A DNA stretch of 64,000 nucleotides from Bacteroidota bacterium (GTDB taxonomy: Bacteria > Bacteroidota > Bacteroidia > Chitinophagales > Chitinophagaceae), in the NCBI GenBank assembly GCA_020161535.1, contig JAIUNW010000002.1, forward strand, positions 124,001 through 188,000. Reading direction: 5' to 3'. The translations under genes and the position numbers were made by a program. Positions within the stretch are counted from its first letter, which is position 1. Every line of letters begins with the position of its first letter. Below the pieces are notes generated by a model. It was not told the DNA's origin. It ran no database searches and saw only the letters and a program-made list of their open reading frames with translations. Shown here in pieces: positions 17,809 to 26,446 of the stretch.

Positions 17809-18207
17809 ATGAAAGCTTTGCTATTCGCCATGCTGGTGGGCTTGGGCCTATCGTTCACAGGGTTTTCCCCAGCCAGGGAAGCTGCCGAAATGGATTCGGT
17901 GCTGGCTGCCCTAAAATCGGGAAATGCGACCATGCTGTCGCGCTATTTTGACAACCGAATTGATATCACCTTGCCGGAGCGCAGCGATAATTACAGTCGC
18001 AGTCAGGCAGAAATGATTCTCAAAAACTTCTTTAACAACACCGGTGGGGTTACCAATTTTGAACTTCGCCACAAAGGCGAAAACAGTGGTGCCAATTACC
18101 TAATAGGTATGTTACTCACCAACAATGGTCGCTATCGTACTACCCTGTTCATGAAACAGAAGGGCGAAAAACAATTGTTGCAGGAAGTGAGGTTTCAACA
18201 AGAATAA
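17809..18207 (+). CDS. DUF4783 domain protein, exported
   Basis: A 132-residue protein with a signal peptide (MKALLFAMLVGLGLSFTGFS). The mature part fits the DUF4783 fold, an NTF2-like small domain: LKSGNATMLSRYFDNRIDIT, SRSQAEMILKNFF and a C-terminal GEKQLLQEVRFQQ. DUF4783 genes are commonly found beside nadC in Bacteroidota, as here, but their function is not known. I took the ATG at 17809, at the signal peptide, rather than the GTG at 17776. A terminator follows, so it is transcribed separately from nadC. Confidence 0.83.
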   Translation: MKALLFAMLVGLGLSFTGFSPAREAAEMDSVLAALKSGNATMLSRYFDNRIDITLPERSDNYSRSQAEMILKNFFNNTGGVTNFELRHKGENSGANYLIGMLLTNNGRYRTTLFMKQKGEKQLLQEVRFQQE

Positions 18208-18283
18208 TTTTCTTTTTAAGAAAATTCGTTCAAGGTGTAAAGTTCAAGGTTTAAGAGGCTACCTCGTTTGGGATTTAAAATAA

Positions 18284-18322
18284 ATGAGCAACTTGCATGC
18301 TGTGCGGGTTGCTCATTTTTTT
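18284..18322 (+). terminator. Intrinsic terminator after the DUF4783 gene
   Basis: Stem ATGAGCAAC (18284-18292) pairs perfectly with GTTGCTCAT (18308-18316) and runs into seven T residues. Confidence 0.88.
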
Positions 18323-18360
18323 GTAGTGAGTTTTTATGTAGCATGTTTTAAATTGTTTTC

Positions 18361-19224
18361 ATGATGAACTATGACCAGTTGCTGGATGCCCTGATCACAA
18401 ATGCGTTGGCGGAAGATATTGGCGATGGCGATCATTCCACCTTGTCGGTGATTCCCGACACGGAGCGGGGAAAGGCGGTGCTGAAGATCAAAGAAGACGG
18501 GGTGCTGGCTGGGATGCGGGTGGCAGAAAAAATTTTCCGGCACCTGGAACCCGGAATTGTTTTTATCCCCTTTAAAAAAGATGGCGATGCAATGCACATT
18601 GGCGAAGAAGCTTTTGTGGTTGAAGCGAAAGTGCATACCATTCTGATGGCCGAAAGGCTGGTGCTGAATTGTATGCAACGCATGAGTGGCATTGCCACGC
18701 TGACGCGTCAATACACCGATATACTAAAGGGGTATCATACGCGCATACTGGATACCCGTAAAACAACGCCCAATTTTCGCCTGCTCGAAAAAGAGGCCGT
18801 GGCCATTGGGGGCGCCGTAAATCATCGTTTTGCGTTGTATGATATGATCATGTTGAAAGACAATCATATCGACTATTGCGGTGGAATAGCGCCGGCCATA
18901 GAAAAAGCCTATGCCTACACACAGCGGGTCAATAAAGACCTGAAGATTGAAGTGGAAACGCGATCGATCGACGATGTGAAAGCGGTGATTGCCTGCGGTG
19001 CAGGGAAGGTGTTTCGCATTATGCTTGACAATTACAAGCCAGCACAAATTGTAGAAGCGCTGGCATTGATCCAGGGACGATTTGAAACAGAAGCGAGTGG
19101 TGGTATCAATCTCAGTAACCTGAAAGCCTATGCTGAAACCGGCGTTGATTTCGTGAGCATCGGCGCGCTGATTCACCAGGCGCGCAGTCTCGACTTAAGC
19201 CTCAAAGCAGTTAAGCCCTCCTGA
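18361..19224 (+). CDS. nadC: Nicotinate-nucleotide pyrophosphorylase (quinolinate phosphoribosyltransferase)
   Basis: A 287-residue type II phosphoribosyltransferase that converts quinolinate and PRPP to nicotinate mononucleotide, CO2 and pyrophosphate in de novo NAD synthesis. Seen: LAEDIGDGDHSTLSVIP near the start, ERLVLNCMQRMSGIATLT, RILDTRKTTPNFRLLEKEAV (substrate-binding Arg and Lys), MLKDNHIDYCGG, and a C-terminal ASGGINLSNLKAYAETGVDF. Two adjacent ATG codons (18361, 18364) can both serve as start. The SUI1-like gene follows 24 bp on, likely on the same transcript. Confidence 0.96.
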   Translation: MMNYDQLLDALITNALAEDIGDGDHSTLSVIPDTERGKAVLKIKEDGVLAGMRVAEKIFRHLEPGIVFIPFKKDGDAMHIGEEAFVVEAKVHTILMAERLVLNCMQRMSGIATLTRQYTDILKGYHTRILDTRKTTPNFRLLEKEAVAIGGAVNHRFALYDMIMLKDNHIDYCGGIAPAIEKAYAYTQRVNKDLKIEVETRSIDDVKAVIACGAGKVFRIMLDNYKPAQIVEALALIQGRFETEASGGINLSNLKAYAETGVDFVSIGALIHQARSLDLSLKAVKPS

Positions 19225-19248
19225 TGTTTCACTGCTAAAACGACCAAC

Positions 19249-19596
19249 ATGAATCGCAAGAAAAATAATGATCGCAACGGATTTGTGTATTCAACCGATC
19301 CAAATTTTAGGTTTGAAGAAGAACCAGCAGCAGACAACGAAACCTTGCCAGCGGCGCAACAAAACCTGCGGGTATTACTCGATAAAAAACAAAGAGCGGG
19401 CAAAGCTGTTACCCTGGTGACGGGTTTTGTCGGCCAGGCCGCGGACCTCGACGACCTGGGAAAAGCCGTGAAACAGTTTTGCGGCACCGGTGGTGCTGTA
19501 AAAGAGGGGGAAATCATCGTACAGGGCGACCAGCGCGACAAAGTACTCGCGTTCCTACTGAAACAAGGCTATAGCAAAACCAAAAAAATCGGCTGA
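19249..19596 (+). CDS. SUI1/eIF1-like translation initiation factor (YciH family)
   Basis: A 115-residue protein with a polar N-terminal tail and a C-terminal SUI1 domain: AGKAVTLVTGFVGQAADLDD, LGKAVKQFCGTGGAVKEGEI and VQGDQRDKVLAFLLKQGYSK. Members resemble eukaryotic eIF1 and, in bacteria, are thought to tune start-site selection at the ribosome. It lies 24 bp after nadC and converges with icd, the stop codons 29 bp apart with an imperfect hairpin between them. Confidence 0.9.
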   Translation: MNRKKNNDRNGFVYSTDPNFRFEEEPAADNETLPAAQQNLRVLLDKKQRAGKAVTLVTGFVGQAADLDDLGKAVKQFCGTGGAVKEGEIIVQGDQRDKVLAFLLKQGYSKTKKIG

Positions 19597-19625
19597 TGCA
19601 CTTGCCAGGCTGATACGCCTGCCAA

Positions 19626-21077
19626 TTACTGTCCCTGCGCCTGGCTGAATCCTTTTTTCTCGCCCCACTGGTTCAATACCTCCAATGAACAGATGCGGAA
19701 ATTACCGGTCATGCTCACATAGAGACCAATAATATCCTGCTGGTTCAACGGTTGTTCGTCGATGGTTTCAAAACGAACATTGTATTGGTTCACCAGGTTG
19801 GTGAATTTAGAGCCGGTGGGCCATACTTGTGTGCCGCGATTGCTGATGTTCACCAGCTTGAATTTCACACCGCCATGGCGCAGGCTTTCTTTGGCAATTT
19901 CTTCGGGTTGCAAATTGCTTTCCAGAAAGAAATCAACGCCAACAATCTTTTCATTTTCTGTTTCGCGGCTTTCCATCATCGAATTCTTGTCAAGATGGAG
20001 TACGGTGGCTGAGGTGGGTGCATCTGCCAATGCCGGCCGCGGATGGTGGGTGGGCTGCTTGCCGAAATTGCCGATGATGGCATCTGCAAACTGCGTGGTG
20101 TTCACGGCAGGTATCGCCTTGTTGCCAAAGTCGCCGGTATGTACGCCGCTTTCAAGGGTATAGAGCAGTGCATTCTCAATCATCGAAGCTTTTTCCAGCA
20201 AGCCGACGTGCTGCAACAATGCGATGCCGCTTAACAGCAGGGCCGTTGGATTCGCAATATTTTTTCCGGCGATATCGGGCGCTGTACCGTGCACCGCTTC
20301 GAATATGCAAATATGATCACCGATATTGGCGGAGGGCGCAAAACCGAGTCCGCCGACCAAACCGGCACACAAGTCACTCACAATATCACCCTGCAAATTG
20401 GTCAGCACCACCACATCAAATGTATCGGGGCGGGTAACGAGTTTCATGCAAAGATCATCAACAATCACATCATCGGCTTTGAGTTCAGGATATTCCTTCG
20501 CTACTTCGTAAAAGCATTCGAGAAACAATCCGTCGGTCAGCTTCATGATATTCGCTTTGTGGCCACAAGTGATGCGGCGGGCCTGTTTGCGTTTGGCCAT
20601 TTCAAAAGCGTAACGGATCACCTGCAATGAGCCCGGGCGTGTAATGAAACGACGGCTCAGGGCCACATCGTGCGTAAGCAGGTGTTCTACACCACCATAA
20701 GTGTCTTCAATATTTTCACGAACAATGGTAATATCAATGGGAATACCCGCTTTGGAGAAAACGGTATCTACGCCGCTCAGGGTTTGGAATGTGCGTTTGT
20801 TGGCATAGGTATTCCAGGTTTTGCGCGCGGTTACGTTGATGCTTTTTACGCCCTTGCCTTTGGGGGTTTCCATCGGCCCTTTGAACAGGATGCCGAGGCG
20901 CTCGATGGTTTCTTTGGCTTCGGGGGTCATGCCGTTGTTGAATCCTTTGTCGAACACCCATTTGCCCATGTCGACAAACTCATATTCCAGGGGTACTTTG
21001 GCAGCTTTGAAGATCGAAAGAACGGCGTCCATGATTTCCGGACCAATTCCATCCCCTTTAGCAACAGCGATTTTCAT
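19626..21077 (-). CDS. icd: NADP-dependent isocitrate dehydrogenase, long form
   Basis: A 483-residue isocitrate dehydrogenase of the Thermus/Rickettsia long type, oxidatively decarboxylating isocitrate to 2-oxoglutarate in the TCA cycle. The core (about 1-335) has GDGIGPEIMDAVL, the substrate-binding IVRENIEDTYGGVEH, KANIMKLTDGLF and NLQGDIVSDLCAG (metal Asp), and AVHGTAPDIAGKNIANPTAL. A C-terminal extension of about 140 residues follows, as in long-form enzymes. The start at 21077 (MKIAVAKGDG) is preferred to one 33 bp upstream. A TACCTTTG box lies 44 bp before it. Confidence 0.94.
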   Translation of the reverse strand: MKIAVAKGDGIGPEIMDAVLSIFKAAKVPLEYEFVDMGKWVFDKGFNNGMTPEAKETIERLGILFKGPMETPKGKGVKSINVTARKTWNTYANKRTFQTLSGVDTVFSKAGIPIDITIVRENIEDTYGGVEHLLTHDVALSRRFITRPGSLQVIRYAFEMAKRKQARRITCGHKANIMKLTDGLFLECFYEVAKEYPELKADDVIVDDLCMKLVTRPDTFDVVVLTNLQGDIVSDLCAGLVGGLGFAPSANIGDHICIFEAVHGTAPDIAGKNIANPTALLLSGIALLQHVGLLEKASMIENALLYTLESGVHTGDFGNKAIPAVNTTQFADAIIGNFGKQPTHHPRPALADAPTSATVLHLDKNSMMESRETENEKIVGVDFFLESNLQPEEIAKESLRHGGVKFKLVNISNRGTQVWPTGSKFTNLVNQYNVRFETIDEQPLNQQDIIGLYVSMTGNFRICSLEVLNQWGEKKGFSQAQGQ

Positions 21078-21120
21078 ACGTATAATAAATTTGATAATGT
21101 GTGCGTTCAATCAGGCCGGG

Positions 21121-21128
21121 CAAAGGTA
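21121..21128 (-). promoter_or_regulatory. TAnnTTTG -7 box for icd
   Basis: TACCTTTG on the minus strand places transcription near 21115, about 38 bases before the icd ATG at 21077. Confidence 0.55.
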
Positions 21129-21174
21129 AGCGCCGACTCGCATTTTTTACATAACTTTCCTTAAATTCCACTTA

Positions 21175-21561
21175 ATGAATAGCACAACCACGCAGGGGGT
21201 TGAGGTGAGCGTGGAAACCTATTATCAACCCGATTATTCTAATCCGCTGTCTGGCGAGTTTATGTTCGCCTATCGCATTACAATCGACAATCATAATAAT
21301 TTTTCGGTTAAACTGCACCGTCGCCACTGGCATATTTTCGACTCCAATGGCGAATACCGGGAGGTAGAAGGCGAGGGGGTGGTGGGTGTGCAACCCGTGC
21401 TGCCACCGGCCGATCGGTACCAATATGTGAGCGGCTGCAACCTTCGCTCGGAAATGGGCCGCATGTCGGGTACCTACCAAATGGAAAACATCGACACCAA
21501 AAAATTCTTCGATGTGGAAATACCGGCTTTTGAAATGATTGTTCCGTTCAAGAACAACTGA
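21175..21561 (+). CDS. apaG: ApaG family protein
   Basis: A 128-residue ApaG, normal length, a single immunoglobulin-like beta-sandwich domain. Family signature residues are seen in TQGVEVSVETYYQPDYSNP, NNFSVKLHRRHWHIFDSNG, VEGEGVVGVQPVLPPADRY and MSGTYQMENID. ApaG proteins are linked to metal (Co/Mg) tolerance and to diadenosine tetraphosphate turnover, but the molecular role is unsettled. It is transcribed divergently from icd across a 97 bp spacer. Confidence 0.93.
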   Translation: MNSTTTQGVEVSVETYYQPDYSNPLSGEFMFAYRITIDNHNNFSVKLHRRHWHIFDSNGEYREVEGEGVVGVQPVLPPADRYQYVSGCNLRSEMGRMSGTYQMENIDTKKFFDVEIPAFEMIVPFKNN

Positions 21562-21610
21562 TTCGTTTGCCTGAACGCAACGGCCGCCGGCAAATGGCTG
21601 TCATGCTGGT

Positions 21611-22009
21611 ATGCGTCCTTTTGTCTCTTTACTATTACTGACGGTATTGACTATTGGCAGTTGCCAGAAAAGCAACGACACCAGCCTGGTTGAAATCAGG
21701 GTAACGAATAATACCCGCACCACCATTACCCACCTGGCGATCAATCCTTCTTCGATTTTCGGCAGCGATTCCTCTTCGCCCATTGGCCATATCTACGGAA
21801 CGGTTGCCGCCGGCGCCAGTACCGACTACAAGCCCTATAAGTCGGCTTATCGCTTTGCCGAATACAGCCTGGAAATTGATGGAAAAAAATACAGCGCCGT
21901 ACCCTATGATTATGTCGGTGAAAAATTATTGGCACCCGGGCGATATAGTTACCAGCTTTCGCTCGATGCCAATACAGGCCATCTCAACCTGACCTGTGTG
22001 TCTGATTGA
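21611..22009 (+). CDS. Small lipoprotein, unknown function
   Basis: A 132-residue predicted lipoprotein: signal MRPFVSLLLLTVLTIGSC with the lipidated Cys at residue 18. The mature domain is short and probably a beta-sandwich (VEIRVTNNTRTTITHLAI, AYRFAEYSLEIDGKKY, GRYSYQLSLDANTGHLNL). No family recognised. It lies 49 bp after apaG on the same strand and converges with the peptide transporter gene. Confidence 0.68.
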   Translation: MRPFVSLLLLTVLTIGSCQKSNDTSLVEIRVTNNTRTTITHLAINPSSIFGSDSSSPIGHIYGTVAAGASTDYKPYKSAYRFAEYSLEIDGKKYSAVPYDYVGEKLLAPGRYSYQLSLDANTGHLNLTCVSD

Positions 22010-22039
22010 ACTGCTACATCCTTTGCCTGTTTCGCTGGC

Positions 22040-23521
22040 TTATTTGATACCACCCATCCATTTCTGGGTGGGTTTCTGCAATATCAATATCACGGTACCC
22101 ACAATCAGGCAGAACCAAACGATGCTCATAAACATCTGCGGCATCTGCTGCACGTTTTCGGCATCCATACCACCTGCAAAGAGCCCCGCGAAAAGATTAC
22201 CCAGGGCCGTTGCCACAAACCATACGCCCATCAACTGGCTTAAGAATCGTTGCGGCGCTAATTTGGTAAACGAGCTCAAGCCAACCGGGCTTAAACAAAC
22301 TTCCCCCAATGTATGCAGCAGGTAAGTACCGGTCAAAATCATAAACGGTGCTTTCACGCCGGTCAGCGCAATCTTTGATCCGATCACCATGATATAATAA
22401 CCGGCAGCCAGCAAAAAAAGGGCGATGGCAAATTTGGTAAGGGTCGGCGGATTGAGGTTTTTCTTTTCCAGGAAAACCCAAATGGCTCCCACCACCGGTG
22501 CAAACACCCAAATAAAGGCCGCATTGAAACTTTGGAACCAGCTCGATGGCATGCCAAAAGGCAGGGCTGAATAACGATCGGCAAAGATCTGCAGCGATGA
22601 ACCCTGTTGCTCAAAGCCGGCCCAAAACAATACCGCGCCCCAGAACAGGATGAATAAAATACCGATCCGCTTTTTCTCCATGGTATCGAGCCCCGCAGCC
22701 AATAAAAGATTCGCGAAATAAACAATCACAATGGCCACGGCAATGATACCCATCGACGTGGCAGTGGCCTGCTTGCTGTTCCAGGCAAACCGACCCTGCC
22801 ACTGCATGATGCCCAAAAAGGCCAATAAAATCGCAACCAGTATCCATGTAGTGGTAGGTATGGGTTTTTTTGTACTGTCTGTCGCTTTTACCACTTTCGG
22901 ATACATCCCTTTATTGCCCAGGTATTTGGGAGCCAGGAAGCGGAACATGACCAGCCCCAGAAACATGGCAACCGCTGCGGCACCGAAACCATAATGCCAA
23001 CCCACCCGCTGACCCAGGTAGCCCACGATCACCATGCCGAAGAAACTGCCGAGGTTGATCCCCACATAGAAAATAGAAAAACCGGCATCGCGACGCGCAC
23101 CGCCTTCGGGATAGAGTTCACTGACTATGGTACTCACATTCGGTTTAAGCAAACCGGTGCCAATGGCCACCAGGCCGAGACCGAGAAAGAAAATTGTTGG
23201 TCCCGCATCGAGGGCGAGTACGATATGTCCGGCGATGATAAACAAAGCCCCAATCGTCACCGCTTTTTGTTGCCCCAAAATATTATCGGCCATCCATCCA
23301 CCGGGCAGGGCCATCAGGTAGGCAGAGAAAGTGTACAGTCCATACACCGCGCCGGCTTCCCCTTCGCTCATGCCCATACCGCCGCGCACTTTATCGATCA
23401 AAAACATGATAAGGATCGCCCGCATACCATAGTAGCTAAAGCGTTCCCACATTTCCGTAAAAAATAATACATAGAGTCCCTTCGGTTGGCCTTTGGATAC
23501 GGTGGCAGCAGTGTTCGTCAT
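22040..23521 (-). CDS. POT-family proton-dependent oligopeptide transporter
   Basis: A 493-residue major-facilitator protein of the POT/PTR family, importing di- and tripeptides with protons across the inner membrane. The N-terminus FFTEMWERFSYYGMRAIL contains the family ExxERFxYY motif, and GLIxxGTGxxKPNVS (here VAIGTGLLKPNVSTIVSELY) is the second signature. About 14 helices are visible. The start was set at MTNTAATVSKGQ (23521), 16 codons inside a longer frame that would overlap purD. It is divergent from purD by 46 bp. Confidence 0.93.
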   Translation of the reverse strand: MTNTAATVSKGQPKGLYVLFFTEMWERFSYYGMRAILIMFLIDKVRGGMGMSEGEAGAVYGLYTFSAYLMALPGGWMADNILGQQKAVTIGALFIIAGHIVLALDAGPTIFFLGLGLVAIGTGLLKPNVSTIVSELYPEGGARRDAGFSIFYVGINLGSFFGMVIVGYLGQRVGWHYGFGAAAVAMFLGLVMFRFLAPKYLGNKGMYPKVVKATDSTKKPIPTTTWILVAILLAFLGIMQWQGRFAWNSKQATATSMGIIAVAIVIVYFANLLLAAGLDTMEKKRIGILFILFWGAVLFWAGFEQQGSSLQIFADRYSALPFGMPSSWFQSFNAAFIWVFAPVVGAIWVFLEKKNLNPPTLTKFAIALFLLAAGYYIMVIGSKIALTGVKAPFMILTGTYLLHTLGEVCLSPVGLSSFTKLAPQRFLSQLMGVWFVATALGNLFAGLFAGGMDAENVQQMPQMFMSIVWFCLIVGTVILILQKPTQKWMGGIK

Positions 23522-23567
23522 GTGTGTTGTTTTGGCGAAAGAGGCAAAATAAGAATATTTTCGCTCC

Positions 23568-24842
23568 ATGAATATACTCTTGCTGGGTTCCGGCGGACGC
23601 GAACATGCTTTGGCCTGGAAAATGAAGAAAAGCCCGCTATGTGATCAGCTCTTTATCGCCCCCGGAAATGCCGGCACAGCCCTGGTGGGCACCAACCTTG
23701 CTTTGTCGGCCACTGATTTTCCCGCCGTTGGCAAAGCCTGCCTCGACCACCATATTTCGCTGCTGGTGGTAGGCCCCGAAGAGCCATTGGTGAAAGGGAT
23801 TGTGGATTATTTCAAAGCCAACCATCCGCAGATACCAGTGATTGGTCCCTCGGCCTTTGGCGCCCAGCTCGAAGGTTCTAAAGCATTTGCAAAAGCATTC
23901 ATGGAACGGCACGGCATTCCCACGGCTGCTTACCGCGAATTCAGCAACGATAATTTTGACGAAGGCATCGCCTATATCCGGCAGCATACGTTGCCAATTG
24001 TGTTAAAGGCCGATGGCCTCGCCGCCGGCAAAGGCGTGCTTATTCTAAACGACCATGAAGAAGCGGTGAAGGAATTCACTGACATGATTCGCGCTGCCAA
24101 ATTCGGTGCTGCCGGCAACAAGGTGGTGATCGAACAGTTCTTAAGCGGCATCGAAATGAGCGTGTTTGTGTTAACCGATGGAGCGCATTATGTTTTGTTG
24201 CCATCCGCCAAAGATTACAAACGCATTGGCGAAGGCGATACCGGCCTGAATACTGGTGGGATGGGCGCGATCAGTCCCGTGCCTTTTGCAGATGAAGCAT
24301 TCATGAACAAAGTGATTGACCGCGTGGTGGAGCCAACCATTCACGGGCTTTCGGTAGAGGAAATAGATTATACGGGTTTTGTTTTTGTGGGCTTGATTAA
24401 AGTGGGCGATGACCCCTATGTGATCGAATACAATTGCCGGATGGGCGATCCCGAAACGGAAGTAGTGATGCCCCGTCTGGCCAGCGACCTGGTAGCGCAC
24501 CTGCTGGCCGCAGTGAACGGCGAATTGGCCAACGAAGTGGTTTTACACGATGAGCGCATAGCCTGCACCGTTATGGCGGTGAGTGGTGGGTATCCGGGTG
24601 ACTATGAAAAGGGAAAAACGATCAGCGGACTCAACCAGGCCATCCCCGACAGCAGCCTGCTGTTCCATGCAGGTACGGCCGCGAAAAACGGTGCCATCGT
24701 CACCAATGGCGGCCGTGTTCTTTGTGTTAGTTCTTATGGCAATGATATTAGTGCCGCTGTAAGCCAGTCGAAGAAAGTGTTGGCAGGTATTCATTTCGAC
24801 GGCATGTATTACCGGCAAGATATCGGCTATGAGTTCAAATAA
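23568..24842 (+). CDS. purD: Phosphoribosylamine-glycine ligase
   Basis: A 424-residue GAR synthetase joining phosphoribosylamine and glycine with ATP in purine synthesis. The N-terminal domain starts MNILLLGSGGREHALAWKM, and VVGPEEPLVKGIVDYF and GPSAFGAQLEGSKAFAKAFM follow. The ATP-grasp core shows LKADGLAAGKGVLI, YKRIGEGDTGLNTGGMGA and YNCRMGDPETEVVMPRL. Full length with no break. It is monocistronic here, divergent from the peptide transporter gene. Confidence 0.97.
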   Translation: MNILLLGSGGREHALAWKMKKSPLCDQLFIAPGNAGTALVGTNLALSATDFPAVGKACLDHHISLLVVGPEEPLVKGIVDYFKANHPQIPVIGPSAFGAQLEGSKAFAKAFMERHGIPTAAYREFSNDNFDEGIAYIRQHTLPIVLKADGLAAGKGVLILNDHEEAVKEFTDMIRAAKFGAAGNKVVIEQFLSGIEMSVFVLTDGAHYVLLPSAKDYKRIGEGDTGLNTGGMGAISPVPFADEAFMNKVIDRVVEPTIHGLSVEEIDYTGFVFVGLIKVGDDPYVIEYNCRMGDPETEVVMPRLASDLVAHLLAAVNGELANEVVLHDERIACTVMAVSGGYPGDYEKGKTISGLNQAIPDSSLLFHAGTAAKNGAIVTNGGRVLCVSSYGNDISAAVSQSKKVLAGIHFDGMYYRQDIGYEFK

Positions 24843-24890
24843 AGGAATGATTTGAATATTACCGCGACCTGACGCAGTGGGTTTAAGCGA

Positions 24891-24898
24891 TAAATTTG
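24891..24898 (+). promoter_or_regulatory. TAnnTTTG -7 box of the fucosidase gene
   Basis: TAAATTTG ends 4 bases before the ATG at 24903. Transcription would begin at about the start codon, giving an essentially leaderless mRNA. Confidence 0.5.
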
Positions 24899-24902
24899 TG
24901 CT

Positions 24903-26258
24903 ATGAAAAAAGGATTCGCGCATTTCTTCCTGGCAGTTTCTTGCTTGTTCTTTAGCCCGCTGTACAGCCAAACAGGCGTTACGGGATTACAAGCTTCTTT
25001 GAAGCCGGGTGCTGATACGGCCAAAATGGAATGGTTCGGCGATGCCAAACTCGGCATCTTCATTCACTGGGGCATCTATGCCGTGAACGGGATTGACGAA
25101 AGCTGGAGTTTTCACAACAAGAAAATCGGTTATGCCGATTACACAAAGCAGTTGAAAGGCTTTACTGCCGCTAAATACGATCCTGCCGCCTGGGCTGATC
25201 TGATCAAAGAAAGCGGTGCGCGATATGCGGTACTCACCACCAAACACCACGATGGTGTGGCCTTGTGGGACAGCAAACAGAAACACTATAGTATACCGGC
25301 TAATACGCCGGCCAAACGGGATGTGGCAACGCCTTTTTTCAAGGCATTGGAAGAACGGGGCATCCGCAAAGGGGCTTATTTTTCGCTGATCGACTGGTCA
25401 TACCCCGACTATCCCGGGTTTTTGAAAGACAGCAGTCGCTACGATGCTACAAAAGACCCTGCGCGTTGGAAGAAATTCAGCGATTTCAACAAAGCGCAGA
25501 TCACAGAATTGAGTCAGCGTTTCAACCCCGACCTCATTTGGTTTGATGGCGACTGGGAACACTCTGCCGAAGAGTGGGATGCGCCCGGCATCAGGCAGTT
25601 GCTGCTCAGCCGCAACCCCAAAGCCATTATCAACTCGCGGCTCCAGGGCTATGGTGACTATGAAACCCCCGAACAACATACGCCTGTAACCCGCCCCAAA
25701 GGACATTGGTGGGAGCTTTGCATGACCATCAACGACAACTGGGGCTATCAACCGCAAGACACGGCCTGGAAAACCCCGGCCGACATCATCGACATCTTTG
25801 CAGACGCCGTAGGATCGGGTGGTAATTTATTACTGGATATTGGTCCACGGCAAGACGGTAGCATTCCCGACAAAGAAGTTGAAGTATTGAAAGAGCTCGG
25901 CGCCTGGAACAAGAAGTATGGCGAAGCCATTTTCGGCACCGTCGGCGGATTACCCAAAGGTCATTTTTACGGCCCCTCGACCTATTCAAAAGATTCAACC
26001 ACCCTCTATCTTTTCCTCGCTGGTAAGCCAACCGGCCAGGTAATGGTTAAAGGATTGTCAAATTCCATCAAACAAATTCGCGTGTTGGGCACCAACCAGA
26101 CCTTGCCACACCGCATCGTTGGAAAAATTTCCTGGAGCAAAGTGCCGGGACTGGTGTTTATTGATATTCCGCCGACGGTTACCGACAAATACATGCCGGT
26201 GCTGGCCATTGATTTGGTCGGTAAAATCAACTTGTACGGTGGACACGGTGGTTTGTAA
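24903..26258 (+). CDS. GH29 alpha-L-fucosidase, secreted
   Basis: A 451-residue glycoside hydrolase family 29 enzyme with an N-terminal signal peptide (to about residue 23, LYSQ). It removes alpha-L-fucose from glycans by a retaining mechanism. GH29 landmarks are WFGDAKLGIFIHWGIYAV, LTTKHHDGVALWDS (His-His pair of the active site) and LIWFDGDWEH, whose Asp215 is the expected nucleophile. A C-terminal beta domain of about 100 residues follows. It stands alone, not in a SusC/D locus, so the glycan source is not indicated by neighbours. Confidence 0.94.
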   Translation: MKKGFAHFFLAVSCLFFSPLYSQTGVTGLQASLKPGADTAKMEWFGDAKLGIFIHWGIYAVNGIDESWSFHNKKIGYADYTKQLKGFTAAKYDPAAWADLIKESGARYAVLTTKHHDGVALWDSKQKHYSIPANTPAKRDVATPFFKALEERGIRKGAYFSLIDWSYPDYPGFLKDSSRYDATKDPARWKKFSDFNKAQITELSQRFNPDLIWFDGDWEHSAEEWDAPGIRQLLLSRNPKAIINSRLQGYGDYETPEQHTPVTRPKGHWWELCMTINDNWGYQPQDTAWKTPADIIDIFADAVGSGGNLLLDIGPRQDGSIPDKEVEVLKELGAWNKKYGEAIFGTVGGLPKGHFYGPSTYSKDSTTLYLFLAGKPTGQVMVKGLSNSIKQIRVLGTNQTLPHRIVGKISWSKVPGLVFIDIPPTVTDKYMPVLAIDLVGKINLYGGHGGL

Positions 26259-26446
26259 GTAAATTTCCTATTGCATATTCAACTATTTTTGCAGGGTTCT
26301 GCACTAAACGCCCGCAGGATGCGTTATGCAGAGGTCAGCAGAACTTATAAATTTGATGGTTATCAATCTTTACGCTTTTGATTAATCGGATTATTTGCAT
26401 CAATTTTGCTGGCATTATATCCTGACCAAAAATCGGACCTTTTAAA

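Noticed and set aside
22050..22071. Hairpin CCACCCA/TGGGTGG as a terminator for the upstream lipoprotein gene
   Set aside because: It lies inside the end of the peptide transporter gene and lacks a proper T-run.
26296..26344. Riboswitch-like fold before mreB
   Set aside because: Only two short nested pairings are seen, no known aptamer motif, and a TAAATTTG box lies downstream of it, so it may not be in the transcript.
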